Source: Primula veris (Eukaryota; Streptophyta; Magnoliopsida; Ericales; Primulaceae). From it: a stretch of 64,000 nucleotides of DNA. A model generated the notes under the pieces. That model was not told where the DNA came from and made no database searches. It saw only the letters and a program-made list of their open reading frames with translations. The stretch is from the NCBI GenBank assembly GCA_963682055.1, contig OY821740.1, positions 10,750,814 to 10,814,813 on the forward strand, read 5' to 3'. The stretch's first letter is position 1; each line of letters starts with the position of its first letter. The translations under genes were made by a program, and so were the position numbers. Shown here piece by piece: positions 57,301 to 64,000 of this stretch.

Positions 57301-58049
57301 GGTTGTTTTCTGAAGCATGGGATTAGTTATTTTGATAAGCATGGTCATGAACTTTTTCTTTTTAGTCAGTGGTTACTTGTGCAAGACTGGCAACTTTGTA
57401 ATGTGTTGGAGCCTGTGTTATAAGTTATGTTTGACTTGCATATTTTAGTTTAGTTTTGGTTTACATTTGTTAAGAACACTGGTTGTTCATTTTTTTCTAT
57501 CTGATGTGTGCATGTGCCGTGATATTGTTATATAATTATAGCTTATATTCTCTATTTCATTTGTCATGCACGAAGTGGCTATAGCCCTTACAGACCAGAA
57601 ACTGTGAGAATGGACTGTGCTTTATCTATCGTCTAGTTCTCTCAGAAAATAGTCAAATCATGTTAACATAAGTGTGAGATTGATTTTTGAATTCTCATTT
57701 ATAGTATGTACCTGGAGAGGTACTCTAATCGGTTTTGCTTTTAAATGCTAAAAGAAATCTATCCTACAGCATGCATATCGTGATGGTCGCTTGGAGGAAG
57801 TGGATTTGCGTCACCTTGGGGCAGAAGATGGGGAAACAGTCATTGCCAAGAATATCAGGTTCTTCTTTTGCCTTTGGCATTTAGCTTTATTTTCTTTTCC
57901 TTTTGTGTGGGTGTGTTTGTATTTTAAACTTTGGCTTATGTATGAAAAATTATGGGCTAGCTGTTGGATGTGTAATGGAACCGTTTCTGTTGGATTGATT
58001 GTGTATATTCAGGCTCTCAGACTTCCTCAGCAGCTTGCGTATTAGGTGA
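50712..58049 (+). CDS. Makorin-type RING/CCCH E3 ubiquitin ligase (six exons)
   Basis: Exons: 50712-50722, 52574-52661, 52739-53460, 53905-53974, 57770-57858, 58013-58049; all junctions GT/AG and in phase, giving 338 residues. The first exon is 11 nt (ATGTCGAAGAG). Domain order is makorin-like: CCCH finger [19 protein letters not shown], second finger [19 protein letters not shown], a Ser-rich spacer, third finger [19 protein letters not shown], the makorin Cys motif [14 protein letters not shown], then a C3HC4 RING from ECSVCLE to CPICR. The final finger is [21 protein letters not shown]. Its last His is encoded by exon 5. The tail is [20 protein letters not shown]. Makorins transfer ubiquitin and bind RNA through CCCH fingers. 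A CT-rich leader and an E2F-type site precede it. Intron 4 is 3.8 kb and contains an alternative terminal exon. Confidence 0.93.
51288..51369. repeat. TA/CA/GT microsatellite in makorin intron 1
   Basis: A compound run of AT, then ACAT, then AC, then GT dinucleotides. It lies in the 1.85-kb first intron; the rest of that intron shows no coding region. Confidence 0.95.
53975..56838 (+). other. Long makorin intron with a decayed repeat
   Basis: Intronic DNA between exon 4 and the alternative exon. At about 55985-56490 a GC-richer insertion has TCTAGGCGCTAGCC at one side and CGCCTAGCGTCATTCGAAACC at the other, in opposite orientation. This resembles the dispersed TAGGCGC repeats often seen in plant introns. 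The open frames at 54.4-55.0 kb have intron-like composition and no recognised domain. Confidence 0.5.
56839..57183 (+). CDS. Alternative terminal exon of makorin (acidic tail)
   Basis: After a clean acceptor (ATCTTCCAG) an open frame of 114 codons reads [20 protein letters not shown], passes through a strongly acidic region ([28 protein letters not shown]), and stops at 57181. It joins exon 4 in phase, giving a 411-residue isoform instead of 338. Splicing here replaces the last zinc ligand (His of FYKH) by Tyr. Low-complexity acidic C-termini exist in other makorins, so a real isoform is plausible. Alternatives are a retained pseudo-exon or a fragment of an older duplicated 3' end. Transcript evidence is needed. 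Confidence 0.55.
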   Translation, partial: YKGKPGSLMWNRCHMPECGSYDESIEAMFVLFDYLYEPHHAIGLQEVENCYGYEDSESEDYDDYTDIGAEMLRQIMEDSDEEAEDEESFGDYFAESYCLMEAQAFLSSLSRDQD

Positions 58050-58680
58050 AAGGTACTTGTTCTGTTACCAGAACAGTTTCAGGTAATTTCATTATCTTGC
58101 TTAACCTAATTTGATGCAGGTGCAGTTATGTCGTTGATAACATGATATTTTTATTTGAATGTGGATGAATTAAACTGTTGTATGTTTTATCACTATTAGT
58201 AAATTGAGCATTGATAATGTCTGAACTGTGGTTAATTTATGATGTTTTTTCTGTATTCCTGAGTTTGTGAATTAGTTTCCCATTTGAATATTTGTTTCTT
58301 TTGTCTTTGGATGTTGGTAAGCTGTCGAAGAAAGTCATCGTTAACTTCTTAACTAGAAAGTTTTGGGTGAAAACTTGGTGCACTTAACAGTGTTTCTCTG
58401 TCTGTCTTAGCTGGCTGTTCTAGCCTAGTGATTTCTGAGTATCTGAAAATTAAGTTACATATATTCTATGAGCGGAAAACTTTATTAACAAACTATCTTG
58501 TCCTTTGACGTCTTCTTTTTAAACCATATAAACTCTGGTCCTACACCTCTGCATCTTGAGATCTCTTGATTTAGTTTCGCCTATTTTTTTGTCTGTCACT
58601 CATGTTTCTAGTTATATACAAATTCAGCCTTTGTCCCTCTGTGGCATGTTTGGCCGTAGTAACTAGAGCAGAAAATTTTG
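58050..58680 (+). other. Probable 3' untranslated region of makorin
   Basis: T-rich sequence following the stop codon with no coding region. The exact poly-A site cannot be read. Confidence 0.45.
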
Positions 58681-58689
58681 GGGGGGTAA

Positions 58690-58840
58690 TTACTCTTTTC
58701 TATGGCGTAACAGTAAAGTTGTTGTCACGTGACTAGAAGATCACGAGTCCGAGTCATTAAAGCACCTTTTGCAAAAGGTGCAAGGGCTTTGTTTACAGTA
58801 GGCCCATAGTAGCCCCTCTTATCCCCAAGTTGATGTGTAT
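58690..58840 (+). mobile_element. tRNA-derived SINE fragment
   Basis: The sequence TGGCGTAACAGTAAAGTTGTTGTCACGTGAC is followed by GATCACGAGTCCGAGTC, a B-box-like block, and TTGCAAAAGGTGCAAGGGCTTTGTTTACAGTAGGCCC. This order is that of widespread plant tRNA-derived SINEs (Au-like). The A and B boxes are degraded, and neither a clear poly-A/T tail nor a target duplication is visible. It is non-coding. Confidence 0.65.
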
Positions 58841-61470
58841 TATATTATTCAGTAGTACATCAGACTACATCTATCTCAAGCTCTTGCAAGCGCAAGTGAT
58901 TATATTGTACAATCTTAGTTATTTGAATTTTGCCAAATGTGTCATTTCTTTTTGTCGTGTTCATAAATTTTTTTAACATATATTTCCTAAAGTTTGACCA
59001 ATTTTCCTGTTCTGACCTTGAATTTGATTGTCATTTGCAGATTTGTCGGTTGTTGTGGTTGGAACACCGAGGTGTGTCGAAGATTGTGAAATAATCGCAT
59101 TACAGCTCGTATTTAGCAAAAAAAGTACAAAAGTTGCATGATGGGAACTTAGAAATTTTGAATTCCCATTCTGTGGGTAATGCATAATAACAAACCAGAA
59201 CAAAGGGTATGAAATAGATGCATCATATATGGCCTGCCCAACGATACCGTTGGTATGTTTGTATGTATAATTCTTTAAACATTGCAGCTTGGTTTCTGAT
59301 GAATGTTTGCATTGGAAAATCAGCTGGATTTTGAGTATATGCGATAAGTTATACAAACAGGATTAAGGAAGTTGTGTTTTCTTTTTTAATGAGCAAGTTT
59401 GCGTTTCATATGGTACACAACTTTAATTGTGCAACAAAAATAAGCCAGATCATATATATAAACTGGAGAATACCCAGGTGGTGCAAGTAACGCTAGTAGA
59501 TAAGCAAATTATCCCTCAAATCTCCATCAAAAATCTCTCAAACAAAAACAATTTGTCGCTATTGACAATGGCATGCAAAATTACACATGATATCAAGGAT
59601 TATCTCAGGAATTTGTGTTTCATGAGAACGATCAAGGACAAAGCAGCCACCGAGTCTGCCACCCCTTTTTAGGGCTGTACCAACACGGGGGCACGTTGAG
59701 TATGAAGAATAGATATGGCTAGCGTCGATATATACATTAGGGAGATGCCAGAAGCAGAGTTGAGTGTTGTTTGATATATTTGTCACTATAAAAGTATATA
59801 TATATATATGGTTAAGAGTATCACCCTTCTTTAATTTTACAACAAAAAATAGATGATGGTGTTGGGAATTTATCAACACAATAGTAAGATCTAGCTAGCT
59901 ACTGAGCCCGATCTCTGGAGATTGACCTTATTCTAATCATGCATTCTAATAGATCATCTAGAAAATAAAGCTTTTATAAGACATTACTCAAACTTTAAAA
60001 CTTATTAAATGACAATATGGCAATATGAGTTTACATTTGATTATCTATTTATGTAGATTCGGATTTTTTTTCCTTCTGATTGACTATTAAATGACAATAT
60101 GGCAATCATGTTCTAGAAAAGTTAAGCCTATTTTATTTATGAAGATTTAATAACTATGCTCACATAGAAGGCAGTACAGATACAACTCTGATCACGAGCT
60201 AAATACTATCTTATAATACACTATTCTAAAATTTTAAGAAAATCGATAAAGTTTGGACCAACAATGGAACGAAATGGAATTCAATTAGATATTTAAAAAT
60301 GAAAAATTCCCTACTTGGAGTCGAGTCTTTATTAGCATGACACGGTTCGAAATGACTCACACAACTAAAATTACTTTTCAGAAAAGCACAAATCAAAATT
60401 AACAAATTTTTGTGAAGGTCACAGTCATCTGCTCTACACATCATATCACTCAAAAATAAAAAAAAAAATGTACAAAATATAATAGCAACCACATAACCAC
60501 TTTGACTTTTATTCCTTTCGACCACTTACCAAGTGTCACGTAATCCACAAACACTTTCTAGTGGTGTTAATTGTATCAATGGTCCATGTTCTTTTTAAAA
60601 ATTTCTATCGATCCTTGATTCAAAATGAACTAACAATACTCGTTTAGTACATGATGGATATTATATCAATCGAGCTTGGCTCATAATAAGATTAAACCTT
60701 AAAAATTATTTATATTACAATGCTATCATTTTCATATTATATTAAAAAAAGCAAGCACTCCCAAAATTATATTATACCTGGTTGTCACTCATTGGACAGA
60801 CAGGTCAAACGATATGAGGTACGGCCCAACAAAAGCGCAATCCATTTTTATTTTCTTTTCAGAAATTAAAATTTAAGTATATTGACACTAAATGCAGGCA
60901 AGGAGAATCAAACTTTGTAACTCCAGAATACAAAGTGGATATTTTACCATATGAGATACACCTTTAATATTTGTTACATAATATTAGTTTTGTTTATATA
61001 AGAAATAAATTTGAGGCGCAAAAATAAAAAACCGGATGAGGTGCTAATAACCCTCATAGCTCTCAGACCGGTATTGGACTTGTAACTACTCATTTACTGA
61101 ATGTACATTAACTTTTGTTAAAATGTCTATAAAAAAATATAATATTATCAATTGATATATTTCAAGAACCGTCTATCATAAGTTATTATCCTAACATGAT
61201 ACAAAATGTAAGACCGAGTTTTTTTACTCAAAAATGAGAAAAATCATAAGACCATCAGAATTGACCATGTAAACCAACATTATTTATGATCGTTCTCAAT
61301 CCGACACATTTTCCTTCTTACACATCTTCAAACTCAAGGGAGTAAGTATTAGATTTTCACTTTATACCAGAGAACTCAATTGAAGTTTTGTCAAACAATA
61401 GTGAACTATTTATGTAAATATTTATTTATATATAATATTACCATTTCCTGTTTTATTTTACCTGTTGGCA
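58841..61470. other. Intergenic AT-rich DNA
   Basis: No supported gene. The minus-strand open frames at 58973-59356, 59559-59879 and 60226-60525 lack domains, splice support and start context. ATTAAATGACAATATGGCAAT occurs twice (about 60004 and 60087). Confidence 0.4.
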
Positions 61471-61479
61471 CAAAGGTAA

Positions 61480-61530
<51 letters not shown>
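61480..61530. repeat. CT then TA microsatellite
   Basis: An uninterrupted CT run followed by a TA run. The same CT-TA arrangement occurs at 45557-45590 before the small gene. Here it may mark the promoter or leader of a gene running rightward out of the window, but no exon is evident. Confidence 0.9.
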
Positions 61531-64000
61531 ATTTAGTGTATGTATGTATATATAAACTGAGTATATATTAAAAAAAACTTATATACATATCAATAATTAT
61601 ATAGATTTATATATGTATATATATAGTAACTGGAAAGTATTTGATTTTAAGTTACTCTGATTGTTGTTTGAATATTTAATTATATTTGATTTTAATTAAA
61701 AAAAGGTTTGTGCTTTGGGGTGGGGATTAGCTACTGACGAAAGATCCAATCTTTTTTCAGAAGGTTAGTTGTTGTTTTTTTACTCTCTATTTTCAATTTG
61801 TTGTAATTTATTTAAATTTCCATTTTGAGCTGAAATCATTTTTTTGATTTTGTTAGTATTATTTGATTAAGTGTTGAATTTGATTGATTGGTTAGGAAAG
61901 TGGCTATTTGGTTCGTATTAAGTGAAAATTAACTGTTTTTAACTGATTCATTTGTACTCATGATTTTTATATTTTGTTATTGTTTTGATTACTAAAATTA
62001 TTTGAATTTTTAAGCTGATTATTAGTGAAGCTCATTTCGGTTTATTAGTTGTTACCATGTTTTCACTAGTGGGTCTTGTTTGGCTTCTTTTTTTAAGCTA
62101 ACTAGTCATTTTTAAGCTAACTAAGGATAAGAAAATTAATGTTTTTTTTAAAAAAAACTGGACAGGCAAATACTTTTTATATGATGGGTTTAAAACCTGC
62201 AAACAAACAAGTTGGCTTTTAGTACAATTCTTTAGGAAAATTGAAGTTTGATAAAAATAATAATTGGTGGGTACATTAGGGAAATTGTTACTATTGTATG
62301 ATTGACTTTATTAGCAACAAGTTGGTAAAGATGTTATGGGTGGTGGTTGCCTATATGAGATCTTAAAGCCAAGTTCATGCTTTTGTGTAATTGTAATTTG
62401 TGTGAATTTTGGTTATTGCTTTTATTGCTAGCTTTTGCTTTTTCCCTATTAGAAGTATCTGGTTTTTGGTAAACCAAAAAGTAATTGTTTCTCAATGACC
62501 ACTTCAGCTTTATGGGTTCTTTTTTTTAGCAGGCCTAAAAGTTAACTCTGCCTTTATAACAGGTATCTAATTAAATGTACACTTTTGTCTTTTTAATTAA
62601 ATGTACACTTTTGTCTTTTTCAGTTAAAACATGCACTTCTATCACATTTTAAACATTACTTACACAGCTTCTGAAAACAGCCCTAACAATCTTTAATATA
62701 GTAAATGTTGTTATTTTGGTCTTGTAATGTCTGTTTAGCGTCGAGGCAAGTCTTTCTAGACATTATGTTTTCGGGAAATGTTGTTCTTTTGCCTATAGAC
62801 ATTATCTGTGTTTCGTTTATATAAATATAAGTATAAAACCAAGAAAAAAGTTCTACTTTGATTAGGATTAGGCTTAATATCTTCTGGCACCAAAATAACC
62901 CTTTTGCCTCCAGTTTGTTTATTGCTTTGGGTTGCTTTTTTGCATGTAATTGAGAGGTTTTCAATGATTCTTATTGAGAGATTGTTCATTTGAAATTTTG
63001 TGGTGGAAGATGGGTTATAGTAAAACAATGATGCATCTGGTAGACATATCATATTTACTCAGTGAATCGCAAATATTTTTACTTGGTATGAGTATGCTTT
63101 TATTTTTCTCATGCTTCCCACTAGAATATGGGTGTACTAAATTCCTAGCTTTGCCTAGGCCATGATATAACTGTTCTTTACGGGGTGTAAAGTTCAGAGC
63201 ACAACTATTATAGGATTACTCAATTATAGTTGCGTTAAGGTTTCAATTATTACTGCTTATTTAAATACAGGGATTTGTGCATCTTGAATATGTTAGATAT
63301 CAAGTATCTGGGCACGAGTTGTTAATAATGGTAACGTTGCATGTAGTTTTCTTCTTTCGATGCCTTACAATTTCAAGTCAATTTGATGTGTACCCCAAAA
63401 GGTAGATAGATATGCTGGTGGACTGTGACATAAATATAATGGAAAGAAAATATGAATGGTCTGGATTCCTGGAATATGTTTGTAAACCAATAGTCAGCTT
63501 TGTTTGCTTTTACCCTCTTGATGGGCGTTTTTAGGAAGAGTTGCTTGTGTGTTTCTGAATTTTTGTCTGTTCTTTGTCGCTACAGAAAATATGCGTTAGC
63601 ATGTTGATTTATAGTTAAATCTTCAGGTACGTTGTATCTATGTAAGGCATAACATAGTGTTCACAAAAGAGATTAATTTTTCTTAAGGAGTATTTAAGTT
63701 ACGAAGATAGTGGTCATTAGATACTTCGAGGATGTCTTAATGCCAATTCATAGGATCATATGACTGGTATCTTTCTGTGTCCACACGTGGTCTTTGAATT
63801 ACTTTTCATGCATGGCTAGGATTTCCTGCTCTGCAATACAAAAAAATTCAATTGTTTCATTGTTGTTCCTGGTATACTTTGTTTCTTCCTTCTATTTGTA
63901 CTTTGTCGGAGTAAATATTTATATTGTAATTTGTGAAAATTTATATTTACAGAAACTAACGTTTAGTAAAAAAAAGTAGGTGACATTAAACATAAGCATA
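61531..64000 (+). other. Unassigned; possibly leader and intron of a gene beyond the window
   Basis: T-rich, intron-like composition on the plus strand without a recognisable exon. AAAGGTTTGTGCTTTGGGGTGGGG followed by GAAGATC-type purines near 61710-61770 could be a 5' untranslated exon. TTAATTAAATGTACACTTTTGTCTTT is repeated at about 62570 and 62597. There is no coding evidence. Confidence 0.25.

Noticed and set aside
59559..59879. 106-codon minus-strand frame
   Set aside because: No recognisable domain; the hydrophobic AT-derived N-terminus and lack of start context suggest chance.

Overview
The window is 64 kb of AT-rich plant nuclear DNA, almost certainly from a dicot. The evidence is GT-AG introns, a nuclear tRNA-Ser, a nucleus-encoded thylakoid lumen protein, a plant-type makorin gene, and typical plant transposons (Ty1/copia, a MULE, Stowaway, CACTA-like, LINE, SINE). 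The species cannot be named from the sequence. Host genes are few; most of the window is nested mobile DNA and tandem repeats.

Layout. 0-8.8 kb: decayed repeats, two probable solo LTRs, a Stowaway MITE and a segment present in three copies. 8.9-14.3 kb: a young non-autonomous LTR retrotransposon with two 1,152-bp LTRs, a perfect 5-bp target duplication and an interior made of short tandem arrays with no gag or pol. 15.1-22.2 kb: a dead LINE on the minus strand, its zinc-binding and RNase H parts now 5.6 kb apart. Between them lies a 4.2-kb fold-back structure holding over a hundred short A/T-flanked palindromes. 25.6-26.1 kb: a CACTA-like MITE and tRNA-Ser(GCU). 28.3-33.2 kb: a nearly complete Ty1/copia element on the minus strand with two in-frame stops and one frameshift. 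35.9-45.1 kb: a complete 9.25-kb MULE with terminal inverted repeats and a perfect 9-bp target duplication. It carries a plant-mobile-domain (PMD) gene, an interstitial telomere-repeat array, and an intact 898-codon transposase fused to an OTU cysteine-protease domain. 45.6 kb: a small 66-codon gene. 47.2-47.5 kb: an extensin relic. 48.3-49.0 kb: a thylakoid lumenal 19 kDa (PsbP-family) gene on the minus strand. 50.7-58.1 kb: a makorin E3 ligase gene with two possible C-terminal exons. 58.1-64 kb: mostly unassigned AT-rich DNA with a SINE fragment.

How the parts relate. TL19 and makorin are the only confidently recognised host protein genes, and they are unrelated housekeeping/plastid functions. 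The most notable system is the MULE: transposase-OTU and PMD genes share one transposon, and a family of 26-30 bp imperfect palindromes sits at both termini and in the central promoter region. The second is the palindrome array, which could form extended hairpins on either strand.
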